The notes below the pieces were generated by a model, which saw only the letters and a list, made by a program, of their open reading frames with translations, had not been told where the DNA came from and did not search any database. Source: Pyropia haitanensis (Eukaryota; Rhodophyta; Bangiophyceae; Bangiales; Bangiaceae). From it: a stretch of DNA of 64,000 bases. Position numbers and translations under genes: made by a program. The first letter of the stretch is position 1; each line of letters starts with the position of its first letter. Below are positions 12,501-22,859 of this stretch, in pieces. The stretch is from positions 2,468,842-2,532,841 of the forward strand of contig SDUX01000006.1 of assembly GCA_008729055.1 (NCBI GenBank). The letters run 5' to 3'.

Positions 12501-14256
12501 GGCCACCCAGGCCGTGCTGAACGCCGCGGTGGGGGGGGGGGACTGGGCCACCGCCGCCGCCGCGGCGGCGCTGCTCGACCGCCCGGGCGTACTGTCGGCG
12601 CTCGTCGACGCGCCGGGCGGCGCGGCGGCGCTCGCGGCGGTCACCGCGGCCGCGCGCGGCGGCGGCAACCGGGCGCTCGCAGCGGCGCTGGCGCCGCTCG
12701 TCGCCGCGGCGGCCGCGTCGCCCGTCGCGGCCGAAGGCAGCGTCGACCGCGCCGCCGTCGAGGCGCTCCGCGCCGACGTGCGGCGGCTGCGGGGGCGGCT
12801 GGTGCTCGGCGACGGCAGCGGCCTGGCGGCGGCGGCGGCGGCGCCGAGCGGCGGCGGCGGCGGCGGCGCCGCCGCCCCCACCGCCGGCGTCGCGGTCATG
12901 GTCGCCGCCGACGCGCCGGTCGCGGCGGACGGGCGTGCCGGCGGCCGCCGCGGTGCCGCCGCGGCCGCCGCGGCGGCCGACGCGGAGCCCGTCTACACGC
13001 GCACGCCGCTGCCGCGGACGCCCGTCGTGGCGGCGGCGGACCGGCTGGCCACCCGCGCGGTCGCCACGTACACGCCGCTGCAGCGGGTGGGGGGGCTGGA
13101 GGACGGCCCTGGGGGGGGGTTGTACGATGGGGTGGTGCTGGGCGAGGGCGTCGATGGCGTCGGCGCCAGCGGGGGGGGGGGGGGGGGGGGGGTTCTCAGC
13201 TTGCCTGCCCCGCCAGGCGCTGGCGCGGGCCCGGTGCCCTTGCAGCTGACCGCCCCGCCGGGGGCGGACCGGGGCGGTGGCCGTGCCGTCGGCGGCGGCC
13301 TGGGCACGACCGACGGCGGGGGCGGGGAGGACCTCCTGCCCATCGTGCCGACGCTCGAGTACTTTGCGTCGGCCGACGAGCGGCGGGCCGCGCGGCGGGC
13401 GGCCAAGGCGGCGGCCAAGGCGGCAGCGGCTGCCGAGGCGCGCGCGGCTGCCGGGCGGGGCGGCGGCGGCGGCGGCGGCGGCGGTGGGCGCGGCGGCGAC
13501 AGCGGCGCGTCGGACACGTCATCCTCAGACGGCGACGGGCACGGCGGCGGCGGCGACGCCGCGACCGACGCGGCGGTGCGGGCGGCGGCGCGGTCGCTCC
13601 GCGGCGCGCTCGCCGCCCTCGACGGGCGGGACTTGCAGGCGGCGCTGCTGGGCGTCAACGCGGCGCTGCGGGGCCTCGCTGGCGTTGCCGCGGCGGCCTC
13701 CCCCGCCGCCGTCCCCGTGCCGCTCCTCACCGCCGCGGTGCACTACCGCTTTGCGGTGCGGGTGTGGCTGGCGCTGGCCGCGTCCGCCGCGGCGCCCGGC
13801 GGCGGCGTCGGCGGCGGCGGCGCCACCACCCCCGCCGCGGCGGCGGTGTGGCGGTCCCGCCTCGCCGCCGCGCTCGCCGCGACGCCCCTCCGCGCCGACC
13901 ACGCGCGGCGGGCGGTCGCGGCGGGCGTCGACGCGCACCTGCGGGCGGGGAATGCCGGCTCGGCGGCGGCGGCGGTGCGGGCGCTCGCCGCGACGGTGCC
14001 GCCGGGCGGCGCTGAGGCCGCCGCGCTCGCCGCGCGCGCCGCGGCGGCGGCGGCGGCGGGCGGGGTCGACGCCGCGCCGCCGCCGCGGGGCGGGCGCGTG
14101 TGGCTCGACTACGCGGCGCTGACCGAGATCCCGGGGGGGGCCCCCGCGCTGCGCTGCAGCGTGTGCCCGGCGGTGTTTGGGGTGGGCGGCCGCGCGGCGG
14201 TGGGGGGGGGGTGCCCGGCGTGCCGCGTCGGCCGCGTGGCGTACGCGGGGGGGTGA
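8894..14256 (+). CDS. WD40 beta-propeller plus alpha-solenoid protein, alpha-COP / TSET TWD40-1-like
   Basis: This is probably a membrane-trafficking coat subunit. The start is ATG at 8894 (MAFPLRLRAAL). The N-terminal half has WD-like strands such as GGVRVWDPSRRTLLAVLDSQP, LLASTSAGRLLSW and RTGVCLWQR. The middle has SPLGRWSALVYWD and repeated beta strands. The C-terminal half is helical and Ala-rich, with a charged/Gly linker around 13,100-13,550. The last 40 residues contain CSVCPAVFGV...CPACRVGRV, a paired CxxC zinc site like the C-terminus of alpha-COP-type proteins. Helical elements such as LLTAAVHYRFAVRVWLALA and TPLRADHARRAVAAGVDAHL resemble that family's C-terminal domain. Low-complexity Ala/Gly inserts are heavy. 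The frame needs one extra base at each of four G/C runs (about 8958-8995, 9414-9435, 10265-10292, 11047-11057). The family assignment rests on architecture and short motifs; another propeller-solenoid protein is possible. Confidence 0.6.
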
Positions 14257-15689
14257 CGCGGGGTGGGACGAGAGAGGAGGGCGGTCTCGCGGTACTGGCG
14301 GCTGTCGACGCCACGGCGGTGGTGCTGGCGGTCGTGGCGCTACCGGCGACGGCGTCAGGGGTGGTGTGACTGTGTGGATGGCGGCGGCGGTGGTCTGCGT
14401 TTTTGGCGCCCGTGATGCTGCGGGCGGTGCGGCGGGCCACCGGCGCTCGCGCTCTCCCCACGCTGCCCACCAAAACGGTCCCTCATCCACGCACCCGCCA
14501 CACCCGGCACCGCCGCTGTGCGCCGCCGTCTCCCTACTCCACAAAGCGCTGCCGCCGCCCCCTGCCGCCACACGCGGATGGTCTCCACGCCGGTCGCCAC
14601 CGCTGCTGTCCCCACCACCGTGCGTGCCGCACGCGCGCGCGCACCGCGGCGGCCGGGAGGGACCACCCCGCCGCCGCCGTCGGTGCTGACGCACGCGCCG
14701 GGTGGCGGCGGCGGCGGCAGCGGCAGCGGCGACCACGGCCGCAGCAGTGGGGGACGCGCCGGCAGCGCGCCGCGCAGTAGCCCAGCAGCGCACGCGCGAC
14801 CCCCGTGGGAGGGCGGGCCACGGCCTGGGCGGGGTACGTTTGCGTCCAGAGCCCCCTCTCGTCTGCCACTGCCTGTACGGCCGTCGCCCCCTTCTTCCCA
14901 TGCTACCACTGCCCATCAACTTCACACGCACCAACAACATCCGAACTGCCGCTCTGCTCCGCCACCTCTGACTGTGCGCCACACGCTCTGCCATCGCGAA
15001 ACGCCATCACACGCTGCTCCGCACCACAAGCAATCGTTTGCCACGCTCAGTCTTGACCTGGCACGCGTAGATGGCTATATGTGTTCGTGCTCAACTGTTC
15101 CCGACGGTGTCACGCGAATCTCCCTTCCCCTCCCGTCGCCCATCCCCCGCCACCGCGAAGCTGCCCCTGCATCGCCGCCGCGTTTTGCCGGCTCAACCGG
15201 CTGACGGGCGGCGGCCGCGTCGGCGACGGTGGCGGTGGCCCGCGTCACGATGACCGTCGAGCGGTTCCTCGCGACGCCGTGGGCGATGGTCGCGCCGTCG
15301 GGTCGGTGCGCCACGAGGATTGGCTCGTGACGGCGCACCGGGCGGCGGGCTGGGCTGGCCCCTCGCCGCCGGCTTTGGCCGACGCGGTTTCCTCTGCGGG
15401 CGATCCGAGCAGCGGCGGCGGTCGGGATCGGGCGAGCTCGTCCGATGACGCGGACGAGGATGGCTTCTTTGAGCAGCCGTCGGCAGACGCGACGACCGCG
15501 TGCTCAAAACTATTTGTACTGCGCCATGCGGAGCGCGCGGGGTGCTGCCCGGGCTTTGCTTGCGGTGTGCCGACGTCTTGCAAGGGACGGGTCGATCTAG
15601 ACCCGGCACCGATTCAGACGGGGGGCACAGGGGGCAGGACGGCGGGGGTCGCGGGGTGCCAGAACGGCGGGGGCTCTTCCCGCGGTACG
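14257..15689. other. Intergenic, C-rich, no gene recognised
   Basis: This is downstream sequence of the WD40 gene. It is CCG- and CAC-rich, with no frame showing a family motif. A + strand frame at 15081-16103 is the antisense of the pseudogene that follows over its second half. Confidence 0.5.
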
Positions 15690-16000
15690 CCCCTTTTGGC
15701 GACTGAGAGCGCCCGCGCCGGTGCCGTCGGCCGGTCTGCCTCACCCCCCGCACCGGGAGCCATCCGCCCAATCGCAGCCGTCCGCCCTCGGTGGAGCGGC
15801 GGCGCGTCGACGAGCACGGACGTCTGGGTGGTGACCAGAGCGGCGCCGTCTGCCTCGTCGCGGTCACGGAACCGGCAGGGCCCTTTCGCTCCTGCTCCCC
15901 GCTCCCCCCTCCCCTCCCCTCCCTTTCCCCGCCCCCTCCCACAGCTGACCCGCACGGGTACCGCAGTGCCCGCTCCACCGCCACCGGCGCCGCCGCCCTC
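15690..16000 (-). pseudogene. Degenerate inverted copy of part of the 17.9-19.8 kb gene
   Basis: Minus-strand translation gives VERALRYPCG followed by DEADG and VDAPPLHRGRTAA, in the same order and spacing as TERVLRYPSG, DEADG and VEAPPLRRGWTAA of the neighbouring gene (18,350-18,560). At the DNA level GGAGCGGGCACTGCGGTACC matches GGAGCGGGTGCTCCGGTACC. The conserved blocks fall in different frames, the stretch between them is diverged, and no start or full-length frame remains. It therefore looks like a relic of an inverted duplication on the far side of the Harbinger-like element. Confidence 0.65.
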
Positions 16001-16772
16001 GCTCCCCCTTCTCCGGTATGGGACCAGCTGCGGTGAACCCACCGCCACCCGTGTAGCTGTCGGCTGCTTCGTGAGCCCTGACGTGAGGGGTAGGGGTGCC
16101 TGATGGTTGGGATGGAGGGGAAGAATGGGCAACGGGGGGGAGAGGGGGAGGGCGTCCGTAGCTGCAGAGATACCTACATGGTGGGTGGCGCAGGGGCGGC
16201 GGGGACCGGCGCTGCCGCCGTGCCGCTCTTCCGCCGCGAGTGCCGGAAGGACCAGGGACAAGGGAGTTGGGGACGGGAAGGAGCCTGGGAGGGGTGGGGG
16301 GCGCGTGGAGCTGGAGGATGTGTAGGTGCCGGGCAGCCGATGCCGCTGCTGTCCACGCCGCCCGGCCCAACGCTGGGGCACTGTGTGGGGAGTGGGGCCG
16401 GGGGGGGAGAGTTGGAGGGGGGCGGGGTGGACGTCGGGGCGTCCCGCACCACGCTCCGCCATGCCCCTGACAAGAGCAGGGGTGGTGAAGGTCAGAGCGC
16501 ACCGTGCCGTGCGTGGGGGAACAAGGGGACAGAGAAACACTGATCCGCCATGCATGCACCACCTTAACGGATGATGGACCAATGAGATGCATCACGCTTT
16601 GGCCCGCTCGACGATGGGACGCTAGCGTGGGGCCCACGCACCGGCGGCACGCCACCCGCGGGTGGCGAGCGCCCGCCGGCCGCACGCACAAGGGTGTTGT
16701 GTGCCATCCAGCCGGCTGCAGCCCACAAGCCGCGCGCCGCGCGCAGCCACGTCGGCCTCGTCAAGACTCCTT
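16001..16772. other. Intergenic sequence flanking the Harbinger-like element
   Basis: Purine-rich on the + strand, with many GGGG groups. A perfect 16-base palindrome (GCCACCCGCGGGTGGC) sits at 16651-16666. No gene is recognised. Confidence 0.5.
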
Positions 16773-16775
16773 TGA

Positions 16776-17612
16776 GGCCCGTTCGCAGACCGCGTTCGCA
16801 GGAGGCGCACCCCGCAAATCGACGTTCCTATTGGCTGGCGGCTCGCGGCGGGGCCCCGCGGTGCGGCGCAGCACCTCAACATACGCGGCGATTCCGCGTA
16901 CGTTGACGGGCTGCGCCGCGCCGCGTCGCATGAGAGTTGGAGCGAGCGAGCAATATTTGTACTGTTGAAATTCTTGCAGCGTCACTCAATTAGTTCTCAA
17001 TCAGTCGTCATTTTTTTTTTTCTTCGCATCGCGCGACGTCGCGGTCAGCTCTTTCCAGTCCAACGAGCACTCAGCGCCTCCTGCTAAGAGCCACATCCGT
17101 TCCTTCGCACCGCCCAGGTACCTGAGCGTGATCGCAGTGCGACACAGCGGTGATAGTCCCCGGCGCGGGAGGCGAGGGCGCAAAATAGCAACCAAGTTCT
17201 GGACGGCGTCTGCCGGCATCCGCATCGCGCGGTCGAAGTTGACACCGTACCGGGACTGCACATCCTCGACAGTAACAGGGATGTTCACTTGAGGGGAAGG
17301 AGAAGCAAGCACCCCACATCTACCGTACATGATGGCAGCTGCAGAGATGACATGCGCCGCAGCGGCAGTCTGCCAGACAGGGGGGTACATGGCGGCTTGT
17401 CTGCAGCGAAGCAGACGAGCAGCCTTCGTCGTAGAACGGCAGTGCTAAGTGACACCCTATTTCGACACTAAATATTCCAACATCAGTATATACTTGTATC
17501 TTTGGCGTCATAACTGCTTCTCGTGCGCCGCTGCGCGCGCCTTGTGCTTTCGCAGCTTCGGGCCCCGGGGATGCACTGTTCGGCTTCTGCGAAGCGCTTC
17601 TGCGAACGGGCC
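16776..17612. mobile_element. PIF/Harbinger-like DNA transposon, deletion derivative (837 bp)
   Basis: The left end reads GGCCCGTTCGCAGA (16776-16789) and the right end is its exact inverted complement (17599-17612). Weaker inverted homology continues inward to about 32 bases, including a second TTCGCAG. Both ends are flanked outside by TGA (16773-16775 and 17613-17615), a 3-base target duplication as made by PIF/Harbinger elements. Inside, on the minus strand, lies a frame resembling the N-terminal part of Harbinger transposases. At 837 bp it cannot encode the full nuclease, so it is non-autonomous. Confidence 0.78.
17001..17390 (-). pseudogene. Harbinger-type transposase N-terminal remnant
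   Basis: The 129-residue frame starts at ATG 17390. Residues about 50-95 read FDRAMRMPADAVQNLVAIL, then RPRLPRRGLSP and AITLRYLGG. This matches the helical region before the DDE nuclease in PIF/Harbinger (DDE_Tnp_4) transposases, where a phenylalanine-rich start, a L..L.P.L motif and a SP....+.AITLRYLA motif are typical. The catalytic Asp and Glu residues are absent and the frame ends shortly after an A-rich tract, so it is truncated. It lies inside the TIR pair, which supports the assignment. Confidence 0.65.
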
Positions 17613-17865
17613 TGACTCGACGAGGCGCCTGCCAGAGGGCACCGTGGCGCCCGCGCCGGTGCCGTCCCCCCCAACCCCCCTGCCCGCCTTGCCCTCCTCG
17701 GCCGCCCGCCCCGCCCGCCCCGCCCGCCCCGCGCCCCGCAGCCGCTTCCACCCGCCCTCTCGCTGCGCAGCGGCGGCCTCCGCCCCCCCTCCCCCGTTTG
17801 TCACCATCTGCCACACCCCGCTCCCCCCCCAACGGCGGGTGGCGCACGCAAGCACGACCGGCGCC

Positions 17866-19154
17866 ATGGATCTCCGACCCGCCCCCCCCCTCCCCCCCCG
17901 CCCCCCTCCCCTCTGGCGGCGGCCTCCCGACCGGCGCCCCTACCCCGCGTGCGGGGACTCGCCGCGCAGCTGGCGGCGACGCGGTCGGTGGTGGCGTCGT
18001 GGCAGCCGCCGCCGACCGGCAAGAGGGGGGGGGAGGAGGGCGCGGCGGTGCATGCGCCGGAGGCGGCGGCGTGTGCCGCCGCCGCCGCCGCCGCCAGGGG
18101 GAAGGGTCCGCCCCTGCCCGACGGGGCGGGTGCGGGCGCGCCGCGTGGTGGCAGCCGCGGCGGCTCGGCGACGGCGCGCGGCGGCAGCGGCACGCCCCTG
18201 ACGGCCGCCATGGCGGCGGCAATGCCCGAGTACGCGCTGCTCGGCCGCTGCGCCCGCGCGCGGGCGTGGCTGGCGGAGCTGTGGGACCCGCGGTCGCCGC
18301 CGCCGCGGGACGATCCGCCGCTGCACCCCGCCGCCCTGGCGGGGGCGGTCGCGACGGAGCGGGTGCTCCGGTACCCGTCGGGGTGGGCGGCGGGAGCGGA
18401 CGGCGGCGGCGGTGGGGAGGCGGGGGGGGAAGAGGACCCCGCCTGGTACGTGCCGCCCGACGAGGCGGACGGCACCGGCCTGGGCCCCGCCCTCGTTGTC
18501 ATGACCGAAATGGCCGTGCCCGTCGAGGCGCCGCCGCTGCGGCGGGGGTGGACGGCCGCGCCGGGCGGCGGCGCCGCGCCCGGTGTGGGGAGTGAAACAG
18601 CTGACGAGGCGGCGGCGGTGGCCGTGGCGCGCGCCGCCGTCGACGGCGCGTACGACGAGGACGACGAGATCGTGACGGTGCAGATGGTCATGGACGTGCA
18701 TCGGGATCTGCTGAGCGAGGCCACCGGCGGCCTCGTCGCCCTCCGCCCCACCGCGCGGGGGGTCTTTCACCGGCGGACGGGGGAGATGGCGTCGCTCATA
18801 TCGATGGCCGCGCCGCCCGGCATGCGCGGCGTGTCGCGGCTGCTGCTGTCGGAGTTCTACGAGCCGTCGCCAAACGGCGCCAGTGACACGCACACCATCA
18901 CCACCCTTGGCGTTGCGCCAGACGGCGGCTTGCGGCTGCTCAACCGCATGGGCGCACTAGTGACGCCGTCCGAGCCGCGGCCGCCGCTTACCTTTCCCCC
19001 GGCCGACGGGGTGACGGCGGTGGCGGACCTGGCCGTTGCCATGGCGGGAACGTACGGCCTCGCCTACGCGGGTGCCATGCCTGCCAGTGTGGCGGCACCA
19101 GTGGTTGCCAATGGCGACAGTGGCTGCGGCTGCGGCGGCGGCCGCGGCGGCGGC

Positions 19155-19187
<33 letters not shown>

Positions 19188-19792
19188 AGCGGCGGGCTGC
19201 CGCAACTTCTCCCGCTCGTACTCGAGTGTACCGTAGCGTCGGCAGCGTCAACGTTTCGGATGCGCTCCCTGGCGCTCGCGTCGGTGCGGCCGGCGGGTCC
19301 CCCCCGCGCGTTGCGCCTGCCGGCCCGTGCCCGCCACGAGGACAGCAGCGGCGGCGCGGCAGGCGACGCCGCCGCCGCCGCTCTGCCCGCCGCGCGGCGG
19401 GCACGCCGCCCCCCCCCCCCCCGCAACCGCGGGGGCCCCGCCGCCCGCGGCGGGCGCGGCTGGACCTGGCCGCCGTCGCCGACGCCGCGGCGCGCGAGCG
19501 GATTGTGCGCAACCGGGCGGCGGCGGCGCGGTGCAACGCGGCGCGGCGGGTCGCGCGGCTGGCCGCCCGCGCGGCCGCTGCCGCCGCCGCCGCTGACGCG
19601 CCTCCCGCCACAGCCTGTGTGGCGGCCGCCCCGGCTGGTGGTGGTGGGGGCGAGGACAGGGGCGGGGGCGGGGCGGTGGGCGGGGGAGGGGGGGGCGAGG
19701 AGGGGAAGGAGGGGGGCCTGCTGGCCGTGCTCGACGTGGCTGCGGCAGGAACGACGTGCCGCGCCGTGCCCGTGCTGTTGCCGCGCGTGTAG
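17866..19792 (+). CDS. Unknown protein with bZIP-like basic segment
   Basis: Function not recognised. The start ATG at 17866 has a good context (gcgccATGg) and begins MDLRPAPPLPPRPP. The best protein-like blocks are PEYALLGRCARARAWLAEL (about 18,220-18,275), TERVLRYPSGWA, an acidic YDEDDEIVTVQMVMDVHRD (about 18,650-18,705) and GMRGVSRLLLSEFYEPSPNG (about 18,820-18,880), followed by a Gly-rich tract. Near the C-terminus RERIVRNRAAAARCNAARR resembles a bZIP basic region (N..AA..C), but the key Arg is replaced by Asn and no leucine heptads follow. The frame needs one extra base in C runs at about 17,877-17,915 and 19,409-19,422. A degenerate relative lies inverted at 15.7-16.0 kb, across the Harbinger-like insertion. 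Confidence 0.6.
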
Positions 19793-19919
19793 CCCGGGGG
19801 GCGCTGATGGGAGTGGCCGCGGACTGGCGGGCGCTATGTGGGAGGCGACCTCGCAGCTCGTTCCTCAAAGTAGAACGTGGCCGTCTCCGTGTTTGACCCA
19901 CCGCCCGCCACCATCGCCG

Positions 19920-20510
19920 TCGTCCCCGCCGGCTGGCCGCCCCACACCCGACGCCGCCATGGCTGCCCACCGCCCTCCGACACCATCGTCGACACCGGCT
20001 GGCCGTCACCCCCCCACCGCCCCCATTACTGCCTCTTTTAGGCAGTGGCCTCCCCGTCATTTCAGCGGCTGTCGCTGGTCGCTGCCCCTTCGCTGATGCC
20101 GCCGCCGCCACCGGCTGGCTGCCGCCGCACCGTCGCTGCTTCTGCTGCCGCCGTCGGCTTGCCGCCGCCCTCGCCCCACTGCCACCGCCTCGGGTGGTTG
20201 GCCGCCGCCGGATCGCCACCGTCATCGCCGCTGCCGTCTGGCCGCCGCCTTCGAGCTGGTCGACGCCATTGCGGTCACCGCCGCGGCCGCTGGCTAGTGA
20301 CCGCCGCCGGCCAGCCGCCGCCCCCGTCACTGCCGTCTGGCTGCCGCCTCCCCGTTGCCGCCGCCCCCGCCGCCACTGCTGGCTGGCCGCCGCTCTCCCG
20401 CCGCCTCCGCCGCCACCGCATGCCAGACACCGCCGTCTGTGCCACTGACTGGCCGCCGCCCCCCCGCCGCTGCCGTCGCCGCCGCCGTCGCCGCCGCCGC
20501 CTCATGGCCG
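19920..20510. repeat. Degenerate minisatellite, unit about CGGCTGGCCGCCGCC
   Basis: More than ten variants of GGCTGGCCGCC occur with irregular spacing (for example near 19,935, 20,113, 20,200, 20,230, 20,335, 20,388 and 20,448). Every frame is open over parts of it, so open frames here are not evidence of a gene. Confidence 0.65.
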
Positions 20511-21705
20511 CCTCCTTTCCCCCGCCGCCGCTTCTGCGCAGTGCCTGCTAAACGGTCTCAACACAAACCTGCTTTTTCGGTTGCGGGGCCCCTTGCGGGC
20601 TGCTTGGCCAAGCACGATTTTTGTGCGGAGTTTGCTTGCGTCCGCAAGTCTGTCTTTCTTGCGCGGCGCATTGCGAAAACCTCCCACGCCGCGACGGTCA
20701 ACGACCGTCGGAGTGTACCCAATCAGAGGCCGCCGGGACGGAACAGGTGTTCAAAGCCTTGGGCCGTCTTGGCTACCTTGACCAATGCAGAGATCCCTCG
20801 CAGCCTCGTGTGCACGCGGCGACGACGGCGGCGCCGCGGAAGGGCAGAGGGGTATGGCTTGGGTGGCACGGGGCGCCGGAGGGAGATTGGTAGGAAGACC
20901 ACCGCCGCCGCCACCGCCGCGCCGCTCGCCGCCGCCCGCGTGGTCGTCGACCCGGCTGGGAACGGGGGGGGTGAGGGCGGGGGCGGGGGCAGGGGAGTGG
21001 GGCAACGGGGGCCCTCACGGCCGCCCGGTCGGGCGTGGGCGTGGACGACACCGGACAACAGGGCACCATGCGTGGTGCGAAACGGGGCATCACGCGTCGG
21101 CCACGCACGGCGGCGCGTTGACCAGGCGCGGCGCGCACCACACGCGCCGCCTCAGAGCCCCAGTCCAGACGCAACCGACCCCAGCGGCGCGGGGGCGGCT
21201 GGGACAGACCGCCGGCCGCGCAGATCCGCGCCCTCGAGAGGGGGGGGTCCCCGCCGCGGTGCTGGCAGCCCCCGGGCGCGCGGCCGGGAGGCGTGTCTGC
21301 TCGCGACGCGCGCCCGCCCGCGGCTGGCGCGCGGGGCGGACGACCCGCCCGCTGCGGGCGGCCACGCCGGCGGCGGCGGCCGCGACGCGGCGGGCGTGGC
21401 GCCGCGACGGCGGCGGCGGCGCCGCCGCCGCCGCCGCGGCGGCAGCCAGCATCCCCTCGCACCGGGACGGCGCCGCCGCCCGCACGCCGCCGGCAGCAGC
21501 CGCGCCTCGGGCACGCCGGGCGGGGGCGGGGGAGCCCGTGGATAGGTTGGCCGGGGGCGACCGCACCGGCCATGCCGGCGGCGGCCGCCGCGGCGGCGAC
21601 GCGGGCGGGGGGGGGGGGGGGAGGGGGGGGCGGCGGCACCCGCCGCGCGCCCACCCCCGCGCGGCGCCCCCGCCAGAGCCGACCGCCTCGGCACGCCGCC
21701 GCCAC

Positions 21706-21765
<60 letters not shown>

Positions 21766-21973
21766 CCGCCAGTGACGCCGTCCCGGCCACCACACCCGCC
21801 GCGGCGGCCGACGGCCGCGCCGCCGCCACACCCAGCGTGCAACCACCTGGTCGCCCCAACACACGCAGCGCCGTCGCTCCCCCCCCCCCCCCTCCCCCCC
21901 CCCTCCCCCTCCGCGCGCCACCCCACCCACCCCCACCCCCCCCCCCCCCGCCCGCGGTCCCGTCTATTCGACT
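20511..21973. other. Intergenic: short lower-GC segment then GC simple sequence
   Basis: Positions 20,530-20,790 have lower GC and a CCAATCA motif near 20,719, and could hold a promoter, though no gene follows convincingly. 20,870-21,960 is GC-simple, with GGC/GCC repeats near 21,715-21,770 and C runs at 21,880-21,950. Frames of 240-480 codons overlap here on both strands and show no domain. Confidence 0.45.
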
Positions 21974-22233
21974 TTAGAAGAGCGACGAGAAGGCCTCGAT
22001 GGCCGATGCCGACGGCACCGACGCTGCCGGCGAGCCGCTGTCTGGGGCGTCAAAGAGCGCGGCAAACGGCGCGACCGCCGCCGCCGACGGCACCGACCCG
22101 GACGCGGCGCTGCCGCCGAGCGACGACGACGCGTCCGCCTCGTCCTCGTCTTGGGCGGCGGCGGTGGCGGCGGCGGCGGCGGCGGCCGCCGCCGCCGCCG
22201 CGCCGGTCAGGCCGCCCACGGCGGTGACGCTCA

Positions 22234-22267
<34 letters not shown>

Positions 22268-22828
22268 CGCCGCCGCCGTCGCGGCCGCCGTCGCGGCCAT
22301 CGCGTCGAGCGGCGCGTCCCCCCCCCCCCCCCCCCGCCCCCCAGCAGGCGGCCGCGGCGGCGGCGCGCACAGCCGCGCCGCGTCGCGCACCAGCGGCGCC
22401 GCGGCGAGCGCGAGCGACGAAAACGCGGCCTGCAGGCCGTCCAGGCGGGCGTCCCCCCCCCCCGCCACACCCCAGGCGGCCCCCCCCACGGTCGCGGCGG
22501 CGCCCCCCCCGGACGCGGTCCGGGCCATTCCCCCACCAAACGCCGGCAGCACCGCCGTGGCGGGGACGACGCCCTCGCTGCCATAGTACGAGGACAGGTC
22601 GCCGGGGATGGCGGGGGAGAGCGCGTGCCGGTACACGCCCGTCACGTTGGCGGCGAGCGACGCGGCAAAGTTGGAAAAGTCAATCACCGACGTGCGCGGC
22701 CGCCGCGGGCGGCGCCGCCGGGGGGGGGGGTGGTCACCCCGCCGCCGCCACCGCCGTCCGCCCGACCGCCGCCGCCGCCGTGCCCGTCGGCCGTGGCGGT
22801 GGCGGCGGCGGCGGCGGCGGCGGTGGCG

Positions 22829-22859
<31 letters not shown>

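Noticed and set aside
15081..16103. 340-codon + strand frame
   Set aside because: Antisense over the degenerate duplicate; no motif in the remainder.
19540..19620. Leucine zipper after the bZIP-like basic patch
   Set aside because: The following helix is almost pure Ala with only one Leu; there is no heptad pattern.
20355..22227. Long + strand frames between 20.4 and 22.2 kb
   Set aside because: They run through a minisatellite and GCC repeats and into the antisense of the 22-24 kb gene.
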